This document shows positions 8,831 through 17,423 of a stretch of 64,000 nucleotides of DNA, piece by piece. A model generated the notes under the pieces. The model was not told the origin of the DNA. It made no database searches and saw nothing but the letters and a program-made list of their open reading frames with translations. Within the stretch, counting starts at the first letter, position 1. Each line of letters begins with the position of its first letter. Position numbers and translations under genes: made by a program. The DNA lies in contig JANQMN010000069.1 in NCBI GenBank assembly GCA_028280065.1, positions 1 through 64,000 of the forward strand, given 5' to 3'. The DNA comes from Hahella sp. GTDB taxonomy: Bacteria; Pseudomonadota; Gammaproteobacteria; Pseudomonadales; Oleiphilaceae.

Positions 8831-10048
8831 TTACTCGTCAGGTGCAAAACGAATGATACTAAAAAGGTTTTGATCGTTTGTAATGTAACGGGGCAACTCT
8901 AGTTCATTAGCCCAATAGTCGGACAATATAGGCGAAATTTGAATACGACTATCGGTATTGTCCCAGTAGGCATTGGTCGACCACATACTCTGTTCGCTCC
9001 AGTTGGTATTGATGTAAGCAATTGCTTTTATATCATAGGGAAATTCATCAACCTGTTTAAAGAGGGAGGCAAAGTAGTTATCCCAACTCTGTTGGCCGTT
9101 ATCCTCTATAAGGTTTCCGTCTGCATCCAATGTCGCAATTCTTTGATCGTGCCAGGCCGCTTCAGCAATCATAATGGGTTTGTTTACTGCATGGGCGAAC
9201 TGTATGGCACCGTCTGACACTGCAGGTATTTGATGGGCATCAAAAGTCGAATAGCCGATCCAGTCAACGTAGTCGTTTCCCGGATAGTAGTCCACCCAGT
9301 TGCCATAGCCAGTTGTAAAGTGTGAGGAGGAAAAAACCGTGGCAAAGTTTTCCAGTTTGCTCATACGCAATTGATCTACGATTCTTTGAAAAGCAAGGCG
9401 GTAGTCCTTAGCCGATACGCCTATGTTTTGATACTGGTAGTCAAATTCATAACCAGGACGGATGAAAAAGGGGATATGCGAGTATTCGGCTAAGAATTCG
9501 GCGATTTCCTGTATCAAATCGTCACGCTTTCCCTGAGCAATGGCCTTAACATGATCATTGCCTGCGTACCAGATAGAAAGATGAATCGCCAGATTGCTTA
9601 CGTCAATCAAAGGGGATTCTAAATAGCACTTTAAACAGGAAGGACCGGCGCCGACATCCGTAGCACCCCAAAGCCCAGCGACACGTTTGTCTCCGCTCGG
9701 CCTGAATCCTACGTTTTCGACTAAACCAATATAATGTGTGACACCTATCGGTTTCGGCAGATCGGAGTCGAGGTAGCCTTTGTTCCACTCAGTATAGGGC
9801 GGATAGATATCCTGATTCCCACCCACACCTTCATTGTCCTGTCCGATAAAAAACAAAACTTGCTGATCATTTGGTTCAAATTTTGCCGGCCGTGTATCTG
9901 CAATAATTGAAACACTGCTGCTTACCTTTGGAGACGACCCCCCGGAACAGCTAACCAATAGCAGCAAACCGAGAGTGAGAGAAACCAAGCGTAATAACAC
10001 AGGGGAAATACTAAATGAAATCGCAGAATTCTCTATGGTTTTGTCCAT
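8831..10048 (-). CDS. GH26-like glycoside hydrolase lipoprotein
   Basis: The N-terminus has a lipoprotein signal peptide with lipobox LVSC followed by SGGSS, so the protein is membrane-anchored and faces the periplasm or cell surface. The remainder resembles GH26 (beta-mannanase/clan A TIM barrel): FFIRPGYEFD places a candidate acid/base Glu near residue 201, and KPIMIAEAAWHD places a candidate nucleophile near residue 296, at beta strands 4 and 7 as expected. Other barrel blocks are LAIHLSIWYAG and DYVDWIGYSTFD. It is divergently placed to two ABC sugar permeases, suggesting a role in liberating the sugar they import. Endo-mannanase specificity is not proven. Confidence 0.7.
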   Translation of the reverse strand: MDKTIENSAISFSISPVLLRLVSLTLGLLLLVSCSGGSSPKVSSSVSIIADTRPAKFEPNDQQVLFFIGQDNEGVGGNQDIYPPYTEWNKGYLDSDLPKPIGVTHYIGLVENVGFRPSGDKRVAGLWGATDVGAGPSCLKCYLESPLIDVSNLAIHLSIWYAGNDHVKAIAQGKRDDLIQEIAEFLAEYSHIPFFIRPGYEFDYQYQNIGVSAKDYRLAFQRIVDQLRMSKLENFATVFSSSHFTTGYGNWVDYYPGNDYVDWIGYSTFDAHQIPAVSDGAIQFAHAVNKPIMIAEAAWHDQRIATLDADGNLIEDNGQQSWDNYFASLFKQVDEFPYDIKAIAYINTNWSEQSMWSTNAYWDNTDSRIQISPILSDYWANELELPRYITNDQNLFSIIRFAPDE

Positions 10049-10246
10049 AACCGCCAGCCTGGTGATAATTATGTCAAATTGGATAAGTATTGGCCGATGG
10101 GATGATTCTAACCATTACAATTTTACCTAACCCATTGCTGTTTCTTCATTGAATGCGTCAAAGCCTCGACTTGGCCTCGTGTTATACAGTTTGATTGTCT
10201 ATTCTCAAAACTAAAAGTAGAGCCGTAAGAAAGCAACGTTTTAATT

Positions 10247-11119
10247 ATGCAAAAAACGACCAATGTTAATGTCTGGTTATTTGTCCTACCCGCCTGCGTT
10301 TTGGTAGCTGGAAGTGCTTTCTTGCCGCTGATGGCAGTGGTTAATTACGCTTTCCACGATGTGTTTTTTGGCAATAATTTTATTTGGGTTGGACCTAAAT
10401 GGTTTATGCAAGTGCTGGATTCCAACGAATTCTTCGAAACCTTGCTACGTACCTTCGCCTTTTCCGCACTCATTCTGGCGATAGAAGTACCTCTTGGGAT
10501 TTTCATCGCGCTTTGCTTACCGAGAAAAGGGCCCATGGTCCCCTTTTATATTCTAACCATGGCTCTGCCGCTGATGGTTCCGTGGGTAGTCGTCGCATTG
10601 TTATGGAAATTGATGATTCATCCGGAGTGGGGAACTCTAGGGAGTCTCCTAGGATTTTTTGATATTCGGCTGGACACAAGTAATGCGATAACAGCCTGGA
10701 CAGTTTTGATATTTGTCGATGTCTGGCACTGGACCAGCCTAGTTGTACTGCTTTGTTTTTCGGGGTTACTTGGTATCCGTGATAGTCATTACCAGGCAGC
10801 GAGAATCGATTGCGCCAGCCGATGGAGTATTTTTCGATATATTGAACTGCCAGCAATAAAGAGAGTTCTTTTAATTGCCGTGTTGATTCGTTTTATCGAC
10901 AGTTTCATGATCTATATTGAGCCTTTTGTTATAACTCGCGGCGGGCCAGGTCAAGCGACCCTGTTCATCTCCCAGAGCCTTATGCAAAAAGCAGTTCAGC
11001 AATTTGATTTTGGCGAGTCGTCTGCAATTTCTCTGATCTACTTCACCATTATCATTTTGTTCGTCTGGATACTGTTCAGAATAATGCTGGATAGCAGTGC
11101 CTCAAAAAGAAAAGCCTGA
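10247..11119 (+). CDS. ABC sugar transporter permease, MalF/UgpA type
   Basis: This is one of two inner-membrane permeases of a CUT1 carbohydrate ABC importer. It has about six hydrophobic segments (for example VWLFVLPACVLVAGSAFLPL at the N-terminus) and the cytoplasmic EAA loop (YQAARIDCASRWSIFRYIELP) that docks on the ATPase. Its 290 residues are typical for UgpA-like subunits. The partner permease follows after nine bases. Neither an ATPase nor a solute-binding protein gene is present nearby, so the system must borrow these from elsewhere or is incomplete. Confidence 0.88.
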   Translation: MQKTTNVNVWLFVLPACVLVAGSAFLPLMAVVNYAFHDVFFGNNFIWVGPKWFMQVLDSNEFFETLLRTFAFSALILAIEVPLGIFIALCLPRKGPMVPFYILTMALPLMVPWVVVALLWKLMIHPEWGTLGSLLGFFDIRLDTSNAITAWTVLIFVDVWHWTSLVVLLCFSGLLGIRDSHYQAARIDCASRWSIFRYIELPAIKRVLLIAVLIRFIDSFMIYIEPFVITRGGPGQATLFISQSLMQKAVQQFDFGESSAISLIYFTIIILFVWILFRIMLDSSASKRKA

Positions 11120-11128
11120 TAAGAACTT

Positions 11129-12013
11129 ATGACTAGAACAAACGAAAGCATTAACAGTGGAAAGGCTTTTGATAATCGGACCAAAGGTGCCTTATCTGCA
11201 AAAATCAGGCGTAATTGTAAAAGGATTGTACCGGTCGTTTATGTGGCTTTCCTGCTATTACCTTTATATTTTCTGGTAAACAATAGTTTCAAAACAGAGT
11301 ATGAAATTAAATATCAGTCAACGCCTATCCCAATGTTAGGGACGATTGCTAACTACAAGGCAGTATTCGATGATGCACAGTCCATGATGGCTCTACTTAA
11401 CACTGTCATTTATGTAATTCTCAACGTTATCTTATCACTGATAGCTGCCATACCTGCTGCATATGCCTTTTCCCGTTTTTCTTTCATGGGAGACAGACAT
11501 CTACTCTTCTGGCTGCTCGCTAGTCGGATGACACCTCCTGCTGTAGTGGCGGTGCCGTTACTGCAGTTTTACACCGTATTGCAAATAGCAGACACCCACC
11601 TGGCAGTAGCTTTGGCCCATTGCCTGTTTACGGTTCCCATCGCCGTTTGGATACTGGAAGGCTTTATCTCTGCTGTACCCAAAGAACTTGATGAGGCGGC
11701 ACAAATTGACGGTTATAGGTTCCCCGGTTTTTTCCTAAAGATTTTACTCCCGGTAATTGCTCCAGGCATTGGTGTCGCCGCCTTTTTTTGCTTTATGTTT
11801 TCCTGGGCAGAAGTTCTGCTCGCAAATTGGTTAACGACGGTGGATGCGGCTCCATTTGGCTCGATTATTATGCGGGCGGGAATTGCGCTAGAGTTAGTGC
11901 CTATTGGATTGATCTCAGCAATGGCAGTACTGACCATCGTGCCCGGCGCAATAATGATCTATTTCGTGCGCCGCCATCTAGCCTCAGGATTCGCCATGGG
12001 GCAGCTAAAATAA
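11129..12013 (+). CDS. ABC sugar transporter permease, MalG/UgpE type
   Basis: This is the second permease of the CUT1 pair, 294 residues, with six predicted membrane segments. The EAA loop reads PKELDEAAQIDGYRFPGFFL and is close to consensus. The N-terminal 35 residues are hydrophilic and basic, a cytoplasmic tail. It lies nine bases after the first permease gene and about 30 bases before the acyltransferase gene, so the three may be co-transcribed. The substrate is inferred only from family and neighbours to be a mono- or oligosaccharide. Confidence 0.88.
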   Translation: MTRTNESINSGKAFDNRTKGALSAKIRRNCKRIVPVVYVAFLLLPLYFLVNNSFKTEYEIKYQSTPIPMLGTIANYKAVFDDAQSMMALLNTVIYVILNVILSLIAAIPAAYAFSRFSFMGDRHLLFWLLASRMTPPAVVAVPLLQFYTVLQIADTHLAVALAHCLFTVPIAVWILEGFISAVPKELDEAAQIDGYRFPGFFLKILLPVIAPGIGVAAFFCFMFSWAEVLLANWLTTVDAAPFGSIIMRAGIALELVPIGLISAMAVLTIVPGAIMIYFVRRHLASGFAMGQLK

Positions 12014-12043
12014 CTTGCGTGAACACAGTATTCTTAGGAGAAT

Positions 12044-13213
12044 TTGCCTAGCTTGAGAGCAGACATTGAGCAGCAAAACTCACGAATTGAGTTCATTGAT
12101 ATTGCGCGCATATATGGCATTAGCCTGATGTATTACGGGCACTTCATCGAAAGCTATATGAAAGCAGGTAGCGCGATTGCTGCGGTTCACTACAAATTTA
12201 TCTATTCCTTTCATATGCCCCTGTTTTTTATCTTGTCCGGGTATGTAGCAAAAGAACAGCTATTTCAGAAACCTTTTGTTTCTTACCTTGGAAAATTAGC
12301 GGTGTCGCGATTGATTCCTTATCTGTTCTTTTCCTTTCTACTTATCATTCCTACTATCTGGACCACGGACAATACCGTTGGACTCGATCTCAATACAACG
12401 CAAGGTTACGTAAAGGGGATTGCATTTACCCTTTTTGCTGGCTTTCCTTTTTTCAACATACCCACCTGGTTTCTTATCTGCCTTTTCGTAGTTGAGCTCA
12501 TTCATTTTTATGTATCGCCACACCTCACTTCTAACAAAAGAGTGCTGCTCATTGCGTTAGGTTTTTACATCGCTGGTGCAACGCTTGCCTGGAATGCGCC
12601 CTTGCTGAACCCGATGAACGCACTCAGCCCGCATGGGATGTTGTACCCGTACTTCATGTCACTTGAGGCAATTACGGCCTACGCTTTCTTTTTAATGGGT
12701 GTTTGGTTAAGGAGGGTAAAGATTCTGCAGCTTAAACTTCCTGCATACCAATGTTGTGCTGCAGCTCTAGCAGGGCTTGCCATCGTGTATTTCACCTTTG
12801 ATCTAAATAAAGGCATGTTTACCGTCCCGAATTATGATGCGGTTATTCTCGTCGCATCATCACATGGAAATCTAATCTTGTTCCCTCTTACTGCTCTTAT
12901 TGGCAGTATGGCAATAATACTTCTTGCCAAAATATCGACTGAACGGCGTTTTTTAGTTGGACTCGGTCAAAATGCAATCATCATTTTCGGTTTGAATGGC
13001 ATCTTTTATCATCTGATTAATGACCGCTTGGCAACTGGTCTGCTTGCTCTGCTGTCGGGGAGCCATATTTCAATTCTGCTTAGTGGAATCGTGGTCACAT
13101 TCATCAGCATTTTGTTAACACTACCTTTTGTTTATCTTTTTAATCGCTATCTCCCGCAATTAACGGGAAAACCTAAAATGATGGGTCCGATTTTGCCTAG
13201 GTTAGTATCATGA
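12044..13213 (+). CDS. Acyltransferase family 3 membrane protein
   Basis: This polytopic inner-membrane protein of about 389 residues belongs to the acyltransferase-3 (OafA/OpgC/Wzy-related) group, which O-acylates surface or periplasmic glycans. The family opening is clear: RIEFIDIARIYGISLMYYGH (conserved Arg and His) followed by SFHMPLFFILSGYV. About ten hydrophobic segments follow. It starts at TTG; TTG 12044 and TTG 12053 are both close to AGGAG at 12036-12040, with spacings of 3 and 12 bases. The end overlaps the next gene by four bases (ATGA), indicating translational coupling. It may modify the glycan handled by the upstream transporter or an exopolysaccharide. Confidence 0.8.
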   Translation: MPSLRADIEQQNSRIEFIDIARIYGISLMYYGHFIESYMKAGSAIAAVHYKFIYSFHMPLFFILSGYVAKEQLFQKPFVSYLGKLAVSRLIPYLFFSFLLIIPTIWTTDNTVGLDLNTTQGYVKGIAFTLFAGFPFFNIPTWFLICLFVVELIHFYVSPHLTSNKRVLLIALGFYIAGATLAWNAPLLNPMNALSPHGMLYPYFMSLEAITAYAFFLMGVWLRRVKILQLKLPAYQCCAAALAGLAIVYFTFDLNKGMFTVPNYDAVILVASSHGNLILFPLTALIGSMAIILLAKISTERRFLVGLGQNAIIIFGLNGIFYHLINDRLATGLLALLSGSHISILLSGIVVTFISILLTLPFVYLFNRYLPQLTGKPKMMGPILPRLVS

Positions 13214-13797
13214 AAATAGGGCGTTCAAAAATTGTCACAGCGTTTTTTGTGCTGTTGGCAATGGTTATTATGATTGCCTATAATGCAGCTATCGAAATAG
13301 TGCGTCATGAACCTTTTGTTTATAGCAGCCCCAGGCAGAAACTACTGGTCGCTGAATTAACTGGTGATCCAGAAACTACCCTGGAATCTGCGGGAATCCT
13401 TTTCCATAACCTGGCGAGGCAGCTAAAGCTGTCACCCAGTTATATAACGTCTAGATATCCGGACCGGTGGCAATGGCAGGCGGATGCCGGGAAAGAGGAG
13501 TTGATACTCTACCATCGAGTTGTGCCTGAAACGGCGATGGATTTAGCAAACGTTACTCGTGATAACTCAACCAATATTTATTTCAAACGTTCTGAGGAAG
13601 AACGGATAGCGTCAATCATCCATGTAGGTCGCTATGAAGAAATTCCACATTCACAACGAAAGCTCCAGCAGTTTATTCTAGATAACGGTTACTTAATCGA
13701 TGGTTACTATGAAGAAACGCGAATCATAGCCGAGTTTAATGAATCGGACCCGGATAATTACGAAACAGTATTGCGTTATCAGGTGACTAGAGACTGA
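13210..13797 (+). CDS. Hypothetical membrane-anchored protein coupled to the acyltransferase
   Basis: I do not recognise the family. Residues 8-25 form one transmembrane or uncleaved signal segment (IVTAFFVLLAMVIMIAYNAA), leaving a soluble domain of about 170 residues that should face the periplasm. This domain is charged and has no obvious catalytic motif. Its ATG overlaps the stop of the acyltransferase gene (ATGA), so the two products are probably made in fixed ratio and may act together. A role as periplasmic partner of the acyltransferase is inference. Confidence 0.65.
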   Translation: MKIGRSKIVTAFFVLLAMVIMIAYNAAIEIVRHEPFVYSSPRQKLLVAELTGDPETTLESAGILFHNLARQLKLSPSYITSRYPDRWQWQADAGKEELILYHRVVPETAMDLANVTRDNSTNIYFKRSEEERIASIIHVGRYEEIPHSQRKLQQFILDNGYLIDGYYEETRIIAEFNESDPDNYETVLRYQVTRD

Positions 13798-13986
13798 AGT
13801 CTTTAGGACTTTTGATGCTCACCCAATCTGCTTACTTTCAAGGTTATTTGGTTTACCCTCTTAAATTCCCGTACTAAGATCGAAACTTCACTGTTTTGCA
13901 TATCGACCGGGTATGTATTTGATTGGTTCTTCTGCAGCGATTCGCGTTTGGACAGTTCAAGCCAAAAGACAGCAATATTCACTTTT

Positions 13987-14361
13987 ATGAAACTCCTACC
14001 GAACTATGGAAAGACCGGCCAAAACAAACACACGCTAACTTGGCAAGTAGGCGAAGAGTGTGTTCAAGCCGAGTTTTGCGACCAAATCCACGGTTCGGCA
14101 TACAGTCCAACGAACGAACTCCTGCTTGTACTGACAGGACTCGAAGGCAAAAACACATCCGACAAACTCCATGGTCTAAGACGTAGCGGTGAAAAGATCT
14201 TCGAAGTCTCCGAGCCGGAAGGCTATTCGTTCTACTATCTAAGTTCCCATATCTATCATGAAACCGCAGTGGTTTGTGTGTCCAAAGGGAACACACTTGA
14301 CTGGTTTTTCTCCATTGACCCAAGCAGTGGAGAACTCAAGCCACTGAATCGTGCATATTAG
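13987..14361 (+). CDS. Hypothetical protein, beta-rich
   Basis: I do not recognise the family. The preferred start is MKLLPNYGKTGQNKHTLTW; 13 further in-frame codons lie upstream (13948). The predicted product of about 124 residues is soluble and beta-rich, with blocks like ELLLVLTGLEG and YYLSSHIYHETAVVCVSKG that suggest a beta-propeller or WD-like fragment. A very similar register of short strands occurs in single-domain sensor or immunity proteins, but no firm assignment is possible. Its 3' end overlaps the minus-strand epimerase remnant at 14336-14361. Confidence 0.5.
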   Translation: MKLLPNYGKTGQNKHTLTWQVGEECVQAEFCDQIHGSAYSPTNELLLVLTGLEGKNTSDKLHGLRRSGEKIFEVSEPEGYSFYYLSSHIYHETAVVCVSKGNTLDWFFSIDPSSGELKPLNRAY

Positions 14362-14533
14362 CGGGTTTGGTGAGCATTATTTCAAGTGCCATGACCTGGT
14401 ACACATCCCCAAATGAACCCAGGGTGTGATAGCCTCTGATTCTGGCTGGGGCTTTCGGTAGTTTTGAGTTGATATTGCTTAGCTTTCTATTAGTAAGGTA
14501 AGCCTTACCGTAAGTGATCAAAAATGGTGTCAA
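14336..14533 (-). pseudogene. Degenerate copy of the 3' end of the AGE-family epimerase gene
   Basis: This minus-strand frame ends with INSKLPKAPARIRGYHTLGS and FGDVYQVMALEIM, which closely matches the C-terminus of the intact epimerase at 15610-16890 (NTNSKLPEAPARTSDYHTLG, FWDVYQTLALEEM). At DNA level, 14382-14489 aligns without gaps to 15716-15823; by hand count 17 of 108 positions differ. Only the last third of a domain is present, so it is not a functional gene. It sits immediately upstream of the GNAT fusion gene, so that gene is bracketed by two copies of the epimerase tail in direct orientation. Confidence 0.8.
14497..14509. promoter_or_regulatory. Palindrome GGTAAG-C-CTTACC upstream of the GNAT gene
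   Basis: A perfect six-base inverted repeat with a one-base centre lies about 43 bases before the GNAT fusion start, in the short promoter-sized gap after the epimerase remnant. It could be a dimeric repressor site. No regulator gene is adjacent and no second copy was noticed. Confidence 0.25.
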
Positions 14534-14551
14534 ATCGATAGAGACAGGGCG

Positions 14552-15673
14552 ATGACAGAAAGTACATTAGGAACGGCGGAAGTCAGGGATCTGAGACAAG
14601 ACGATCATAAAGCTGTTTTTGAGCTTGCCAGGATTACTTTCCCTATTAATCAATCGAGGTTCGTTGATGTCGGTAATGCCGGAGGCAAAGTTGTCACAGC
14701 AGATGGAAAATTAGTAGCGGCATCATTGTTGCGTACCTTCAGTTTGCCAAGTGGTCGCAAAGTTGGCTTTGTTGCCTGGCTGATGACCCATCCTGAATAT
14801 CGTGGGCGCAGTTTTGCCAAGCTGCTAATCAATGCAAGCAATGCACATCTGCAAGCTCAAGATTGCGATGATATTGCCACTGATGTCGAAGGCTACAATA
14901 CGGGATCGGCAAACGCCTTTTTTAGATCTGGATATCAGCGTTTATCAATGTGGCAACTTGTTCGCAGATGGAGTCTTTTAGACGTCATATGGTTTTGGAT
15001 TAAGTCGAGATGGGCCATTGACCCCGGCCATTTCCTCTGGGTTGCCGAGGCGGTTGGAAAAGATGCCAGCCCTTGGCGAGACCGATCCCTTTCTCTCCTT
15101 TTCAATACACTTCTTGCATTGTTGGCAACCTTAATGGGAGGTGGTCTGTTCCTTTCCGGAGGTTCAGTAACCCTTTCCATTCATAGCGGGGCAGCCTTTA
15201 TTGCGGGCATTGGCAGTCTGTTGGCGGCCCGGGAAATGGGGCTTCGTTTGGTTTCTGTGTATTATCGGCAGCCACTTGAATACCGCGCCTGGTCGGGCGG
15301 TTGGGGATTGTCTTTGTTGATTGCTCTGGGCTTTGGAAAGGTTTTACCGCTACCGGGAAATCTGTACCCGTCAAAGGATGGTTGGAGTACCCGAGATCTC
15401 CAAACTATGTTTGGACAAGGTGCGATCGTCAGTACTCTACTGGTTATTTGCTTGATCCTGCTGGGTTCCTACAGTATCAAAGCGCAAAGCAGTGATTTTT
15501 TCGCTCAGTTCGGTTATGTGCTGCTCGCCGTCGGAAAGCCTTTGCTACTGTTTGACACTCTTGTCGCTGTGGCCCCCTTTGAAGGCTTTAACGGGCGCCA
15601 TTTGAGAGATTATAACCGCTGGGTCTGGATTATTCTTTCTGCTTTTTCAGTAATTCTCCTATTTTGGATATGA
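14552..15673 (+). CDS. GNAT acetyltransferase fused to a degenerate site-2-protease-like membrane domain
   Basis: Residues 1-150 form a GNAT domain: FVAWLMTHPEYRGRSFAKLL contains the acetyl-CoA pyrophosphate loop (RxxG/A region), followed by ATDVEGYNTGSANAFFRSGY. Residues 185-373 are a polytopic membrane domain. Its layout resembles M50 site-2 protease-like proteins: a segment LLAAREMGLRLVSVYYRQPL stands where HExxH would be, followed by YRAWSGGWGLSLL and a PLPGNLYPS turn, and a C-terminal VAPFEGFNGRHLRDYNRWVW like the second metal-binding region. The histidines of HExxH are absent, so proteolysis is unlikely. The 3' end overlaps the convergent epimerase gene by 64 bases. The GNAT call is firm; the protease relationship is my inference. 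Confidence 0.7.
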   Translation: MTESTLGTAEVRDLRQDDHKAVFELARITFPINQSRFVDVGNAGGKVVTADGKLVAASLLRTFSLPSGRKVGFVAWLMTHPEYRGRSFAKLLINASNAHLQAQDCDDIATDVEGYNTGSANAFFRSGYQRLSMWQLVRRWSLLDVIWFWIKSRWAIDPGHFLWVAEAVGKDASPWRDRSLSLLFNTLLALLATLMGGGLFLSGGSVTLSIHSGAAFIAGIGSLLAAREMGLRLVSVYYRQPLEYRAWSGGWGLSLLIALGFGKVLPLPGNLYPSKDGWSTRDLQTMFGQGAIVSTLLVICLILLGSYSIKAQSSDFFAQFGYVLLAVGKPLLLFDTLVAVAPFEGFNGRHLRDYNRWVWIILSAFSVILLFWI

Positions 15674-16890
15674 ACTGGTTCATACTGTACCGGGTGAGGA
15701 CGATAAGACATTTCCTCAAGTGCCAGGGTCTGGTACACATCCCAAAATGAACCCAAGGTATGATAATCGCTGGTTCTGGCAGGCGCTTCCGGTAGTTTTG
15801 AATTGGTATTGCTTAGTTGTCTAAACCAGGAGCCGTTTTCAGCGTCAACAAAGTGTTCAAGGCTGTAATGCCAGAGAGCATGATAGTAGTCCCAGAATAC
15901 TTCATCCTTAGCCTCAATCGCCACTAATGCCGCCGCCGCTATACTTTCCGCTTGAACCCAATAGTATTTATCGCTATCACATACGCTTTCGTCAGCTGCA
16001 TAGCCATAGACCAGACCGCCATTGGTGTTGTCCCAACCCTTTTCAAAGGCGATGTTTATCAGTTCTTTTGCGCGGTGCAACATCCAGGATTCTCCATATT
16101 CCCGGTAGAGGTGAACCAGTAGCTTAGCCCATTCGGTTTGGTGGCCGGTTTGGAATCCCCAGGGGCGATAATGGTCTTTGGGATTTTCGATATTGTAGTG
16201 CCAGTCAATGGACCAGTTTTTGTCGTAATGCTCCCATATTTGGCCATTGGAAGCCTTGGTCAGCTGCTGGCAAACATTGAAAGCCAGCTTGTGAGCTTTC
16301 GCCAGGAAGCGATTGTCAGATGTGGCCCGGTAGGCAGCCAGCATTGCCTCGCAGAAGTGCATGTTGGCGTTTTGCCCTCGGTAGGGAGAAATCGTTTTCC
16401 AGTCATGACTGATTTCATCGATATACAGCCCTGGGTCCGCCAACCAGAACCTTTCCTGTACCAGATCATAGAGGCTGAATAGACGGCCCTTGAAATCGTC
16501 GATGCCAATAGTGATTGCCCACGCATGGGCCAGGATAACAAAGGCATAGCCATAACAACGATTGGTTTGGTCGACAGGCTGGCGGTAATTCAGCTGCCAA
16601 GCATAGCTTTGCGTCTCTTTATTCCAATGATGATCTTCGATAAACCTTAGACCGTGCCTTGCTAACTCCAGATAGCGCTTTTCTCCGGTGATTTGGTAGC
16701 TGATGCAGAACTGCACCACAAGGCGACTGCCGTTGACCAGATGTCTGACCCCCGGATCTCTTATGGAGCCGTCGTCATTGAAGGATTGATAAAAACCGCC
16801 GGATACCCTATCTGCGATGCAGTCTGGATAAAATCCCATGATCTGCAGCAACTGATTGCGAATAAAGTCTTCCGATCTGAAATCAGTCAT
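15610..16890 (-). CDS. AGE-family sugar epimerase/isomerase
   Basis: A cytoplasmic (alpha/alpha)6-barrel enzyme of the N-acylglucosamine 2-epimerase/mannose isomerase (AGE, YihS) family, 426 residues. Landmarks are YRGQNANMHFCEAMLAAYRA with the catalytic-type His, WGFQTGHQTEWAKLL (second catalytic-region His) and YYWVQAESIAAAALV. The family normally ends near YHTLGSFWDVYQTLALEE. Here about 30 extra residues (PHPVQYEPVHIQNRRITEKA ...) are read from within the 3' end of the convergent GNAT gene, so the native stop seems to have been lost. It is the last gene of the minus-strand run from ptsA. It probably interconverts a free aldose and ketose or epimers for the PTS pathway; the substrate is unknown. 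Confidence 0.85.
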   Translation of the reverse strand: MTDFRSEDFIRNQLLQIMGFYPDCIADRVSGGFYQSFNDDGSIRDPGVRHLVNGSRLVVQFCISYQITGEKRYLELARHGLRFIEDHHWNKETQSYAWQLNYRQPVDQTNRCYGYAFVILAHAWAITIGIDDFKGRLFSLYDLVQERFWLADPGLYIDEISHDWKTISPYRGQNANMHFCEAMLAAYRATSDNRFLAKAHKLAFNVCQQLTKASNGQIWEHYDKNWSIDWHYNIENPKDHYRPWGFQTGHQTEWAKLLVHLYREYGESWMLHRAKELINIAFEKGWDNTNGGLVYGYAADESVCDSDKYYWVQAESIAAAALVAIEAKDEVFWDYYHALWHYSLEHFVDAENGSWFRQLSNTNSKLPEAPARTSDYHTLGSFWDVYQTLALEEMSYRPHPVQYEPVHIQNRRITEKAERIIQTQRL

Positions 16891-16906
16891 TAGCCTTAGA
16901 ACCTCC

Positions 16907-17395
16907 TTATGTCTTCAAACTTCCGTTTTTTTCCGCATCGGTGAGGAACGCCTCCAACACATCCACCAGTAATTGATGATCTTCCTTTTGGGGTAAGCCG
17001 GAGACGCTGATTGTGCCAACCTGTCCGACATTGCGCACCGTTAGCGGAAAACTCCCGCCATAGGGCGCGTAATCCCTTATATCCACTAAGGAGCTTTCTT
17101 CTATCGATTTACCCTTGGCTTCGAAGTAGTGCCGCATATACCAGGAGCTATGTTGGTATCTGTCCACCACGTTGCGCTTGCGGCGAATCCACTCGGTATT
17201 ATCGATGGTCGTTCCCGGCATCGCATAGGCAAACAAGCAGTGACCATTCATGCTTATATCAATGGCCACAAAAGCGCCGCGATGTTCGGCGGCTGACTTG
17301 ATGGCGCAACCTAATTTCCAGGCACGTTCCTTAGAAAAGGAGGCGAACTGAAGGCTTTGTTCTTGTTGTGCGAGTTCATTTAGTAACGTATTCAT
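16907..17395 (-). CDS. UPF0303 / HbpS-like (DUF336) protein
   Basis: About 162 residues of the UPF0303 family, which shares the GlcG/HbpS-like DUF336 fold. Landmarks are AIKSAAEHRGAFVAIDISMN, WIRRKRNVVDRYQHSSWYMR and the glycine-rich APYGGSFPLTVRNVGQVGTI. Its biochemical role is not established; some relatives bind haem or act as small chaperone-like proteins. It lies between the oxidoreductase and the epimerase genes with short gaps, so it belongs to this metabolic unit. The ATG at 17395 is preferred to the TTG two codons upstream, though neither has a strong ribosome site. Confidence 0.8.
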   Translation of the reverse strand: MNTLLNELAQQEQSLQFASFSKERAWKLGCAIKSAAEHRGAFVAIDISMNGHCLFAYAMPGTTIDNTEWIRRKRNVVDRYQHSSWYMRHYFEAKGKSIEESSLVDIRDYAPYGGSFPLTVRNVGQVGTISVSGLPQKEDHQLLVDVLEAFLTDAEKNGSLKT

Positions 17396-17423
17396 GATCA
17401 AGGCAATTTAAGTTTTCTGGTTT

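Noticed and set aside
14552..15673. Composite transposon suggested by the direct repeats
   Set aside because: No transposase or terminal inverted repeats; the repeats are fragments of the epimerase gene, so duplication is the simpler explanation.
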